A stretch of DNA of 13,037 bases from Bacteroidales bacterium UBA4318 (GTDB lineage Bacteria > Bacteroidota > Bacteroidia > Bacteroidales > UBA932), in contig DGUE01000158.1 of assembly GCA_002393895.1 (NCBI GenBank), positions 945-13,981 of the forward strand. Reading direction: 5' to 3'. The notes under the pieces are model-generated. The model searched no databases and was not told the DNA's origin. It saw only the letters and a program-made list of their open reading frames with translations. How positions within the stretch are numbered: position 1 is the first letter of the stretch; each line of letters begins with the position of its first letter. The position numbers and the translations under genes are program-made. This document shows positions 6,691 through 13,037 of the stretch, piece by piece.

Positions 6691-7785
6691 CTATTTGAAT
6701 TCACTGTATTCCGGGAGGGCAATCTCGGAAAGGATTTCCTGCATCTTGCGGTCGTCGCGGGGGCACACGAGGAGAATCTTGTCGGTATCGATAACCATGA
6801 AATTGTCGAGGTTGCTCACCACTGTGAGTTTCCCCGGCGCAGTGCTGGCGAGCACGGAACGGGACACGTCGCGCACCAGGCTCTTTCCCTCGATGGAAAC
6901 CGCGTTGTAGTGGTCGGCCGGGTCGCAGGAGGCCTCATACAGGGTGCTCCAGCTGCCTATATCGCTCCAGACGAACTTGGCGGGAAGGACCCAGACGATG
7001 TCGGATTTTTCCATCAGCGCATAGTCTATGGAGATGCGCATGCTGTCGGAATACGCCTTCTCCACAAAAGCTTCCCGGTCTTTGGGCTGCGTCTTGTCCC
7101 ATCCTTTCCACACATTGTAGATTTCGGGGCAGCATTTGCGGATTTCGTCCAGCACGACGCCCACTTTCCATACGAAGATACCGCTGTTCCACAGGAATTC
7201 GCCGCTGTCCACGAACACCTTGGCCAGTTCGGCGTCGGGCTTCTCGGTGAAGGTCTTGGCGGGAACCGGATCCCCCGGCGTCCACGCATCCTTGCCACCC
7301 GACACCTGCACATAACCGAAGTTGGTGTCCGGGCGTGAAGGCACTATTCCGAGGGTGAGCAGCACGTCGTGCGAGGCGGCATAGTCCAGTGCGCGCACCA
7401 TGTTGCGGTCGAACATGGCATTGTCGGAGATATCGTGGTCTGCAGGCACTGCCACCATGACTGCTTCGGGGTCTATGTCGCGGAGCAGATGTGCGGTGTA
7501 TGCTATGGTGGGAGCGGTGTTCCTTCCATAAGGCTCGAGCACTATGTTCTTTTCCGGCAGCTCCGGAAGATGCTCCATAACCATCTCCTTATACGCTCCA
7601 AGAGTGGCGACGTAGATATTCTGCACGGGGATGGTGCGTGCCATCCTTTCGAAAGTATAGCGGATGAAACTCTTTTCCTGGTTCCAAACGCGGAGGAACT
7701 GCTTGGGCTTGTATTCGCGGCTGAGAGGCCAGAATCTGGACCCGATGCCTCCGGCGAGGATAACGCAATATCTATGGTCAGTCAT
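6691..7785 (-). CDS. manC: Mannose-1-phosphate guanylyltransferase
   Basis: The 364-residue product makes GDP-mannose from mannose-1-phosphate and GTP, feeding GDP-mannose/GDP-fucose into capsule, O-glycan and lipopolysaccharide synthesis. The N-terminus carries the signature ILAGGIGSRFWPLSRE followed by KPKQF (residues 9-30), the GTP-binding and catalytic loop. Further family motifs are LEPYGRNTAPTIAYTA (83-98), VPADHD (113-118), FTEKPD, WNSGIFVWK and VWSDIGSWSTL. The length fits single-domain GDP-mannose pyrophosphorylases; the E. coli-type C-terminal phosphomannose isomerase domain is absent, as is usual in Bacteroidota. It is the last gene of the cdaA operon: its ATG lies inside the end of yraN, overlapping by 8 bases, which suggests translational coupling. 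Confidence 0.95.
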   Translation of the reverse strand: MTDHRYCVILAGGIGSRFWPLSREYKPKQFLRVWNQEKSFIRYTFERMARTIPVQNIYVATLGAYKEMVMEHLPELPEKNIVLEPYGRNTAPTIAYTAHLLRDIDPEAVMVAVPADHDISDNAMFDRNMVRALDYAASHDVLLTLGIVPSRPDTNFGYVQVSGGKDAWTPGDPVPAKTFTEKPDAELAKVFVDSGEFLWNSGIFVWKVGVVLDEIRKCCPEIYNVWKGWDKTQPKDREAFVEKAYSDSMRISIDYALMEKSDIVWVLPAKFVWSDIGSWSTLYEASCDPADHYNAVSIEGKSLVRDVSRSVLASTAPGKLTVVSNLDNFMVIDTDKILLVCPRDDRKMQEILSEIALPEYSEFK

Positions 7786-8143
7786 AAATTGGTATAAAAG
7801 CTTGTGGGTAGTATTGAATGTATGTGGTATCTGAATCCAAAATCACTGTTATAATGTCAAAACTCACTTCCGCATCCGCAAATCGCCGTCCGCCGGAGTG
7901 CAGATAGCTTAGTGCAGCCTGCACCAGATGCTTCTGCTTGGCGGCCGTGACGTTTGCCAGCGGATCCACCGCGGCGGGAGCCTTCCGTGTTTTCACCTCC
8001 ACAAAATGCAGGCCCGCTCCATCGGCGCTTATGATATCTATCTCGCACCTTCCGCCCCTCCAGTTCCTTTCGAGCACCGTGTGCCCGTGCGATGCCAGCC
8101 AGAGGCAGGCCGCATCCTCTCCCTTCTTCCCTACGGCATCCAT
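7778..8143 (-). CDS. yraN: YraN/UPF0102 family nuclease-like protein
   Basis: The 121-residue product belongs to the small UPF0102 family with a restriction-endonuclease-like fold. The motifs are GKKGEDAACLWL (5-16), LERNWRGGRCEIDII (24-38) and FVEVKTRK (47-54); Asp36, Glu49 and Lys51 form the D...ExK pattern of this nuclease fold, with Glu34 also conserved. The cellular role is not firmly established; related proteins have been linked to DNA uptake or recombination. It overlaps the mutS2 stop as TGATG (ATG at 8143), one reason to prefer that ATG over an in-frame GTG one codon upstream at 8146. The 3' end overlaps manC by 8 bases. The pairing with mutS2 is consistent with a DNA or RNA maintenance role, but that is inference. 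Confidence 0.93.
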   Translation of the reverse strand: MDAVGKKGEDAACLWLASHGHTVLERNWRGGRCEIDIISADGAGLHFVEVKTRKAPAAVDPLANVTAAKQKHLVQAALSYLHSGGRRFADAEVSFDIITVILDSDTTYIQYYPQAFIPIYD

Positions 8144-10608
8144 CACTCAAACTCCACTATCGTTACTCCTGTGCCGCCGTGGCGTATGTCTTCATCGGCC
8201 ACGGAGGCCACTCCGGGCACTGTCCGCAAATACTTCTGTATCTCCTCGCGCAGCACCCCCGTGCCTTTGCCGTGGATGATGCGTACGCTGTGCACTCCCA
8301 GCATCTGGGCGTCGTCGCAGTAGTGCATCACGGCCTCCAGAGCCTCCTGCAGCCGGGCTCCGCGAAGGTCGATCTCCGGTTTGAACGAGAGTTTGCGGGT
8401 GGTGATGCTCTCGTCTACATGCTGCAGCGGCTTGCTGAAGACCTTGCGGGAAATCTCCTTGAATTCGTTGGAAGAGATGCGCTCCACGGCTTCCGGGGCC
8501 ATGGTGCTGCTGATGCTGCCGATGATGAGCGTAACCGCCTTGGAAGATACCCTGGACACTTCTCCAACCATGCCGGATGCCTTCACCTTCACTTTTTCTC
8601 CCACTTTCAGCGGGCCTTCTTTCTGCACCGGGGAAGGGGTTGAGGGCTTGTCTTTACGCCCTTGCTTCTTCTGGAGTTTCTCCAGCTTGCGGTCTATGTA
8701 TTCATCCTTTGTTTTCTTCTGCTCGAGCGCCCCCAGGAAGCCCTGCAACCCGGCACGGGCTGCTTTTGTGCGCTCCTTGTCCGCCTGGCTCTCCTTGATT
8801 TCGCGAATGGTGCGCTCCACCTGTCTGCCTGCGCCCTTCACAATGTCCTCCGCCTCCTTCTTCGCGCTCTCAAGAATCTTCTTTTTCTGCTCGCGTATAT
8901 CTTCCAGCTCCTTCTGGTATGTGGCGGTGAGGCCCTCCAGCTCTTTGTCGGTAGACTTCACCTTCTGCAGTTTCTCGTCCAGGGCCTTGCGCCTGCGGAC
9001 TATCTTGCGAAGGTTGCGCTCTATGCCCACGAATTCTTCCCCGGCCCTGGTTTCGGCATCGTGGACTATGGTTTCCGGAAGCCCCATCTTGCGGGCCAGC
9101 TCGAAGGCGAAGGAGTTGCCCGGAAGCCCGGTCTCCAGCACGAACAGCGGCTCGATCTTGGCTGCATCGAAGAGCATGGCCCCGTTGATTACCCCGGTAT
9201 CGGCGCCGGAAGCATATAGTTTGAGATTGGTGTAGTGGGTGGTGATGACTCCGTAGGCCCCGCGCCTGTCCAGTTCCGCGAGGATAGCCTCCGCGATGGC
9301 GCCTCCGGCCGCGGGCTCCGTGCCCGATCCGAACTCATCTATAAGTATGAGCGTGCGCGCGTCCGCATACGAGAGCATCTCCTTCATGTCCGAGAGGAAA
9401 GAGGAATAGGTGGAGAGGTCGTTCTCGAGGGACTGGTCGTCCCCGATGCTGACCGCAATGCGCTCGAACACAGGCATTTCCGAACTTTCGGAGGTGGGGA
9501 TCAGCATGCCCCACTGGAACATGTACTGCAGCAGGCCCACGGTTTTGAGGCAGACGGATTTGCCGCCTGCGTTGGGGCCGGAAATCAGCAGGATGTGCTT
9601 CTCGGGATTCAGGACTACGGTCTGCGGCACTATGCTGCGGCCTTCTTTTTCCAGGGCCTTTTCCAGCAGGGGATGGCGGGCCTTCCGCAGGTTCAGCACC
9701 CCGTCGTCCGCTATCACGGGCATGCCGGCCCGCAGGTCCAGGGCGGTGCGCGCCTTGGCCATCAGGAAATCTATCTCTCCGACAAAAGCCGCGCTGCCCA
9801 TGAGCTCCGGCACGTATGGACGGAGGAACTCAGTAAATTCCAGCAGGATGCGCTCGATCTCGCGGGTCTCGGCAAAGTGCAGTTCCGCAATCTCGTTCTC
9901 CAGCTCTATCAGCTCGGCCGGCTCTATGAAGGAGGTCTTGCCGCTGGCGGACTCTCCGTAAACGAAGCCGTTCATCTTGCGTTTGGAGGATGTGGCCACC
10001 GGAATCAGGTACTTCCCTTCGCGCACGGTGACTCCGGCGTCGGAATCCGCCAGCCCGGCAGCCTGTGCCTGCGAAAGGATGGCGGCGGCCTTCTTGGAGA
10101 TGGCTCCCTCCTTGTTCCGGAGGGATTTGCGTATGTCAAACAGGGTATCCGAAGCGGAATCCTTCACATCCCCGTACTTGTCCAGGATCTGCTCTATGCG
10201 GCGCTGCACTTCGGGGAAGACGCTCACGCTGCGGGCCAGGCCCTTTAGGTTGGGGTAAATGCCGTCCTTGATGCTGGAGAAAAAGTGTACGATGCGGCGG
10301 GTGGTGTCCAGCAGGGTCTTGAGCTTCCCGAGGCTGAGCACGTCTATGCGCGTCCCTTCCTTCCCCAGGGGCTCCAGGAAGTGGATTGCGTCGATGTATC
10401 CGGTGGTGGGGAACCCCTCCTCGAACATCAGCACCAGGCGCATCTCGTCTGTGAGCAGTAGCCTTCGGCGGATGATGTCGGCCGAGGTACTGAAGGCTTC
10501 TTCCATCACCTTGCCGCTGGCGTAGTCGGTGCTGCAGCGGTCGGCGATCATTGCCCGGATGCGGTCGAATCCCAGCTTGGATTCCAGTTTACGTACACTC
10601 TCTTCCAC
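8143..10608 (-). CDS. mutS2: MutS2 family ATPase with C-terminal Smr nuclease domain
   Basis: The 821-residue product has the full MutS2 layout. The core/lever region (about 1-330) is followed by the ABC-type ATPase with Walker A GPNAGGKS (344-351), LENDLSTYSSFLSDM (395-409) and Walker B LILIDEFGSGTEP (420-432). A long charged coiled coil follows (about 525-650), then a small beta domain (about 665-715) and the Smr domain (about 745-821) with DLRG (747-750) and HGKGTG (779-784). It lacks the mismatch-recognition domain of MutS. Family members suppress homologous recombination in some bacteria, and B. subtilis MutS2 acts on collided ribosomes. The start is a GTG at 10608, three bases after the cdaA stop; no ATG occurs before residue 20, and the LESKLGFDRIR segment matches the usual beginning, so GTG is credible. 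All catalytic motifs are intact. Confidence 0.96.
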   Translation of the reverse strand: MEESVRKLESKLGFDRIRAMIADRCSTDYASGKVMEEAFSTSADIIRRRLLLTDEMRLVLMFEEGFPTTGYIDAIHFLEPLGKEGTRIDVLSLGKLKTLLDTTRRIVHFFSSIKDGIYPNLKGLARSVSVFPEVQRRIEQILDKYGDVKDSASDTLFDIRKSLRNKEGAISKKAAAILSQAQAAGLADSDAGVTVREGKYLIPVATSSKRKMNGFVYGESASGKTSFIEPAELIELENEIAELHFAETREIERILLEFTEFLRPYVPELMGSAAFVGEIDFLMAKARTALDLRAGMPVIADDGVLNLRKARHPLLEKALEKEGRSIVPQTVVLNPEKHILLISGPNAGGKSVCLKTVGLLQYMFQWGMLIPTSESSEMPVFERIAVSIGDDQSLENDLSTYSSFLSDMKEMLSYADARTLILIDEFGSGTEPAAGGAIAEAILAELDRRGAYGVITTHYTNLKLYASGADTGVINGAMLFDAAKIEPLFVLETGLPGNSFAFELARKMGLPETIVHDAETRAGEEFVGIERNLRKIVRRRKALDEKLQKVKSTDKELEGLTATYQKELEDIREQKKKILESAKKEAEDIVKGAGRQVERTIREIKESQADKERTKAARAGLQGFLGALEQKKTKDEYIDRKLEKLQKKQGRKDKPSTPSPVQKEGPLKVGEKVKVKASGMVGEVSRVSSKAVTLIIGSISSTMAPEAVERISSNEFKEISRKVFSKPLQHVDESITTRKLSFKPEIDLRGARLQEALEAVMHYCDDAQMLGVHSVRIIHGKGTGVLREEIQKYLRTVPGVASVADEDIRHGGTGVTIVEFE

Positions 10609-10611
10609 GGC

Positions 10612-11415
10612 TTAGCTTTCTTTCTTGGGAGGATCCAGCAGGAGTTTGAGCTGGTTGCGGCTGTCCACACGGGTGATGACCCCGTCCCGCACAAAGGAGA
10701 TGGTGCCGCGCTGCTCGCTCACCACGATCACATCGGCATCGCTGCGCTCGCTGATGCCCACGGCCGCCTTGTGGCGCATCCCATACTTGGAAGGGATGTC
10801 CGTGCGCTCTGTGATGGGAAGGGTGCAGCGGGCCGCCAGGATGCGGTTGCCGCCTATGATCACGGCCCCGTCGTGCAGGGGGGAGTTCTTGAAGAATATG
10901 TTCTCTATGAGGCTGCTGCGTATGTCTGCGTCGAGAGTGTCCCCGGAGTCCATGATGTCTTGCAGCGGGTTCTTGTGGCGCAGCACTATCAGGGCGCCGG
11001 TCTTCTGCTCGGCCATCTCGAAGCAGGCCCGGGAAAGCTCCTTGGCGGATTCGTCGTCGAGGGCGTTGGCGTTCCTGCCGAACAGGCGCTCGAGCAGCCC
11101 GCTGCGCTCTCCGGTGATGCCGGTGGAGCGGCCCATACGGCTGAGGAACTGGCGGATTTCCGGCTGGAAGATTACGATAAGCGCTATGGCTCCGACGTCG
11201 ATTATGGTGTCCAGCAGGGCGGAGAGCAGCTTCATGTTCATGGCCACCGCCACGATCCGGATAACGAAGAGCATCAGGATGGCGATGAAGATGTTCACGG
11301 CACTCGAACCCCTCAGCCAGCGGAAGGCTACGTAAAGGATTAGTGCAACGACTATTATGTCTATTATATCTGCGAAACCCAGGTGCAGAAACCCGAGTAT
11401 GTCCAATATCATCAT
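10612..11415 (-). CDS. cdaA: Diadenylate cyclase (c-di-AMP synthase), CdaA type
   Basis: The 267-residue product condenses two ATP to c-di-AMP, a second messenger for osmolyte and potassium balance and envelope homeostasis. Three membrane helices occupy roughly residues 15-34, 37-59 and 63-84, as in CdaA. The cyclase domain follows, with LHDGAVII (Asp182, Gly183, Ala184) and MRHKAAVGISE (214-216 is RHK where most relatives have RHR), then DVIVVSEQRGTIS. The Arg-to-Lys change is conservative and the enzyme is probably active. Two adjacent ATGs (11415 and 11412) are both possible starts. It is the first gene of the operon cdaA-mutS2-yraN-manC, with its own promoter box just upstream and the ribosomal operon diverging from it. 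The gene next to cdaA in many Firmicutes (cdaR) is absent. Confidence 0.96.
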   Translation of the reverse strand: MMILDILGFLHLGFADIIDIIVVALILYVAFRWLRGSSAVNIFIAILMLFVIRIVAVAMNMKLLSALLDTIIDVGAIALIVIFQPEIRQFLSRMGRSTGITGERSGLLERLFGRNANALDDESAKELSRACFEMAEQKTGALIVLRHKNPLQDIMDSGDTLDADIRSSLIENIFFKNSPLHDGAVIIGGNRILAARCTLPITERTDIPSKYGMRHKAAVGISERSDADVIVVSEQRGTISFVRDGVITRVDSRNQLKLLLDPPKKES

Positions 11416-11422
11416 ATCAGCA

Positions 11423-11430
11423 CAAAGATA
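11423..11430 (-). promoter_or_regulatory. Bacteroidota -7 promoter box for the cdaA operon
   Basis: The minus strand reads TATCTTTG, an exact TAnnTTTG, ending seven bases before the cdaA ATG at 11415. I see no TTTG at the proper -33 distance. The start of transcription would leave a leader of at most a few bases. Confidence 0.55.
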
Positions 11431-11447
11431 GCAAAAACTTTTATTCC

Positions 11448-11478
11448 TTTGTTATTTGGAAAATAAATCGTATATTTG
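11448..11478 (+). promoter_or_regulatory. Promoter of the rplC ribosomal protein operon
   Basis: TTTG at 11448-11451, a 19-base spacer and TATATTTG at 11471-11478 form a near-perfect Bacteroidota -33/-7 promoter, the best in the window, as expected for a highly expressed ribosomal operon. Transcription would start near 11483, leaving a leader of about 55 bases before rplC. Confidence 0.75.
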
Positions 11479-11494
11479 CAGCCCCCAAAAAAAG

Positions 11495-11537
11495 GGTTAC
11501 TTTGTTAAAGTATTAATAAACAATTAGTTAACAAACC
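11495..11537 (+). promoter_or_regulatory. Possible folded leader before rplC
   Basis: TTTGTTAA (11501-11508) is an exact inverted match of TTAACAAA (11528-11535), and GGTT (11495-11498) can pair with AACC (11534-11537) in place of its last bases. The stem ends one base before the rplC ATG. A smaller hairpin, ACTTT/AAAGT (11499-11503 and 11507-11511), uses the same left arm and so excludes the larger one. Such alternative pairing beside a start codon is what an autoregulatory ribosomal-protein leader could look like, but the stems are A/T-rich and weak, so chance is quite possible. Confidence 0.3.
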
Positions 11538-11538
11538 A

Positions 11539-12165
11539 ATGCCTGGATTAATTGGAAAGAAAATCGGAATGACTTCCGTTTTCGGTGCTGATGGAAAGAA
11601 CCTTCCATGCACCGTCATCGAGGCTGGTCCGTGCGTTGTCACGCAAATCCGCACTATCGAAACCGACGGTTACGAAGCAGTGCAGCTTGCCTATGACGAA
11701 ACAACAGAAAAGCACGCCAGCAAGGCCCTCCAGGGTCACTTTGCAAAGGCAGGGGTTGCTCCTATGCGCAAGCTCGTCGAATTCCCGGCGGACTTCCAGG
11801 GAGAGCTCAAGCTTGGCGACACGCTCACCGTTGCCGACATCTTCACCGAGGATGTTGCATTCGTGGACGTAGTCGGTACTTCCAAAGGTAAGGGTTTCCA
11901 GGGCGTTGTGCACCGCCACGGCTTCGCCGGTGTGGGTGGAAAGACCCATGGTCAGCACAACCGTCTGCGTCACCCCGGTTCAATGGGCGCATCTTCATGG
12001 CCTTCACGCGTATTCCCCGGAATGCGTATGGCAGGGCACATGGGTCAGGATCGCGTAAAGGTGTTCAACCTCCAGATCCTCAAGGTCATCCCTGAGAACA
12101 ATCTTATCGTTGTCAAAGGTTCCGTACCCGGGGCCAAGGGTTCTTACTTAATTTTGGAGGCGTAA
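11539..12165 (+). CDS. rplC: 50S ribosomal protein L3
   Basis: The 208-residue product is L3, an early-assembling large-subunit protein that reaches the peptidyl transferase centre. It starts [14 protein letters not shown], the usual L3 beginning. The conserved central part is [16 protein letters not shown], then [20 protein letters not shown] and [11 protein letters not shown], with Gln138 in the HGQHN loop (residue numbering approximate), a position methylated in many bacteria. The length is normal. It is the first gene after a strong promoter; rpsJ, which normally precedes it, is absent. It is followed after two bases by rplD. Confidence 0.98.
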   Translation: MPGLIGKKIGMTSVFGADGKNLPCTVIEAGPCVVTQIRTIETDGYEAVQLAYDETTEKHASKALQGHFAKAGVAPMRKLVEFPADFQGELKLGDTLTVADIFTEDVAFVDVVGTSKGKGFQGVVHRHGFAGVGGKTHGQHNRLRHPGSMGASSWPSRVFPGMRMAGHMGQDRVKVFNLQILKVIPENNLIVVKGSVPGAKGSYLILEA

Positions 12166-12167
12166 TT

Positions 12168-12794
12168 ATGAAACTTCCTGTTTATAAAATCGACGGAACT
12201 GAGTCCGGAAAGAAGATCGACCTCGCAGAGGACGTCTTCGGCATCCAGCCCAATGATCACGCCATCTATCTCGACGTAGTGCAGTACCTCGCCAACCAGC
12301 GTCATGGCAACGCCAAGACCAAGGACCGCAGCGAGATTGCTCACAGCACCAAGAAACTCGGACGCCAGAAAGGCGGCGGTGGCGCACGTCACGGTTCGCT
12401 CAAGGCCAATATCTTCGTAGGCGGTGGCCGCGTATTCGGCCCCGTGCCCCGTTTCTATCACAGCAAGCTCAACAAGAAGGTTAAGTCCCTCGCTCGTTGC
12501 TCCGCCCTCAGCTACAAGGCTCAGGATAAGGCAATCGTGGTTGTAGAGCCCTTCGTGATGGACGCTCCCAAGACCAAGGAATTCGCACAGATCCTCACCA
12601 ACCTCAAGGCCGGTGACCGTAATGTGCTCTTTGTTCTTCCTGCGAACTCCGACAATATCTTCCTTTCATCCCGTAACCTTCCTTATGCAGATGTCATCAC
12701 CGTTGATGAAATCAACACCTACGCAATCGTCAAGGCCAACACTCTCGTGATGGTGGACGGCGTTCAGGACATCCTCGCAGAAAGGAAAAAATAA
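12168..12794 (+). CDS. rplD: 50S ribosomal protein L4
   Basis: The 208-residue product is L4, which binds 23S rRNA and lines the exit tunnel through a long loop. Family motifs visible are IFGIQ-like DVFGIQPNDHAIYLDVVQ near the N-terminus, then the loop GRQKGGGGARHGSLKANIFVGGG and FGPVPRFYHSKLNKKVK, with the C-terminal part ending DVITVDEINTYAIVKANTLV. The loop is normal, without insertions. It follows rplC by two bases and precedes rplW by eight. In E. coli, L4 is the autoregulator of this operon, which is relevant to the possible leader structure. Confidence 0.98.
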   Translation: MKLPVYKIDGTESGKKIDLAEDVFGIQPNDHAIYLDVVQYLANQRHGNAKTKDRSEIAHSTKKLGRQKGGGGARHGSLKANIFVGGGRVFGPVPRFYHSKLNKKVKSLARCSALSYKAQDKAIVVVEPFVMDAPKTKEFAQILTNLKAGDRNVLFVLPANSDNIFLSSRNLPYADVITVDEINTYAIVKANTLVMVDGVQDILAERKK

Positions 12795-12802
12795 TTTGAG
12801 CG

Positions 12803-13037
12803 ATGGGAATCATTATTAAGCCAATAGTAACAGAGAAGCTGACGGCTCAGGGCGACAATTTGAACCGTTACGGCTTTGTGGTAGACCGCAAGGCGAACAA
12901 GCTTCAGATCAAAGACGCAGTGGAGAAGCTCTATGGCGTATCCGTTGCCGATGTCAATACCGTCAATTATCACGGCAAGCGCAAGAGCCGCTACACCAAG
13001 GCTGGCCTTCTTCGCGGCCGCATGAATCACTTCAAGA
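12803..13037 (+). CDS. rplW: 50S ribosomal protein L23, 5' part
   Basis: The first 78 codons are present and the gene runs off the right edge; relatives are about 95-100 residues. The start MGIIIKPIVTEKLTAQ is the usual L23 opening. It is followed by YGFVVDRKANKLQIKDAVEKLYGVSVADVNTVNYHGK, the central part of the fold, then a basic segment, KRKSRYTKAGLLRGR. L23 sits at the tunnel exit and is the docking site for signal recognition particle and trigger factor. It continues the rplC-rplD-rplW order with an 8-base gap, indicating co-transcription. Confidence 0.97.
   Translation, partial: MGIIIKPIVTEKLTAQGDNLNRYGFVVDRKANKLQIKDAVEKLYGVSVADVNTVNYHGKRKSRYTKAGLLRGRMNHFK

Noticed and set aside
9235..10248. 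337-codon open frame antisense to mutS2
   Set aside because: Composition is typical of a reverse-frame shadow and mutS2 is certain on the other strand.
10625..11343. Open frames antisense to cdaA
   Set aside because: Two overlapping frames with no domain and no promoter; cdaA is clear on the minus strand.
11484..11496. C-run, A-run, G-run in the rplC leader as a terminator
   Set aside because: Only three base pairs are possible and no T-run follows, so it is not a credible terminator.
1..13037. CRISPR arrays, tRNA genes, insertion sequences, phage or defence genes
   Set aside because: I looked on both strands and found no repeat-spacer pattern, cloverleaf, transposase or nuclease-effector gene; all sizeable genes are explained by the families listed.

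Overview
The window looks like chromosomal, housekeeping DNA from a member of the Bacteroidota, most likely Bacteroidales. Three things point there: repeated TAnnTTTG promoter boxes in place of E. coli-like -10 boxes, almost no Shine-Dalgarno sequences before starts, and the gene content (compact ManC, fused aspartokinase-homoserine dehydrogenase, CdaA). The genus cannot be fixed from the sequence alone. There are thirteen protein genes (two cut by the window edges) and no tRNA, rRNA, CRISPR array, insertion sequence or phage gene that I can see. Coding density is very high, and no intergenic stretch exceeds about 125 bases.

Left part (1-4201): the end of an elongation factor G gene runs with a one-base gap into thrA, a fused aspartokinase-homoserine dehydrogenase. 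This thrA is unusually short: only one ACT-like unit fits between its two enzymes, and several dehydrogenase positions normally near-invariant are changed. It converges on a small putative outer-membrane barrel gene, which is divergent from asd. Asd acts between the two activities of ThrA, so two aspartate-pathway genes lie close together without being in one operon.

Middle part (4198-6687): an M20 metallohydrolase gene shares its stop-codon bases (CTAG) with asd on the opposite strand. Divergent from it is a two-gene unit coding for an unrecognised lipoprotein and an unrecognised exported, probably beta-barrel, protein.

Right part (6691-13037): a tightly packed minus-strand operon reads cdaA (c-di-AMP synthase), mutS2, yraN, manC, with a 3-nt gap, a TGATG overlap and an 8-nt overlap. 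Divergent from cdaA is the S10-type ribosomal protein operon, which starts here directly at rplC with a very good promoter and no rpsJ before it, followed by rplD and rplW (cut).

I do not see a clear new defence or mobile system. The most notable items are the reduced ThrA, the rpsJ-less start of the ribosomal operon with a possible folded leader, minus-strand promoters placed so close to ATGs that their mRNAs may be leaderless, and three tail-to-tail gene junctions with no room for a terminator.
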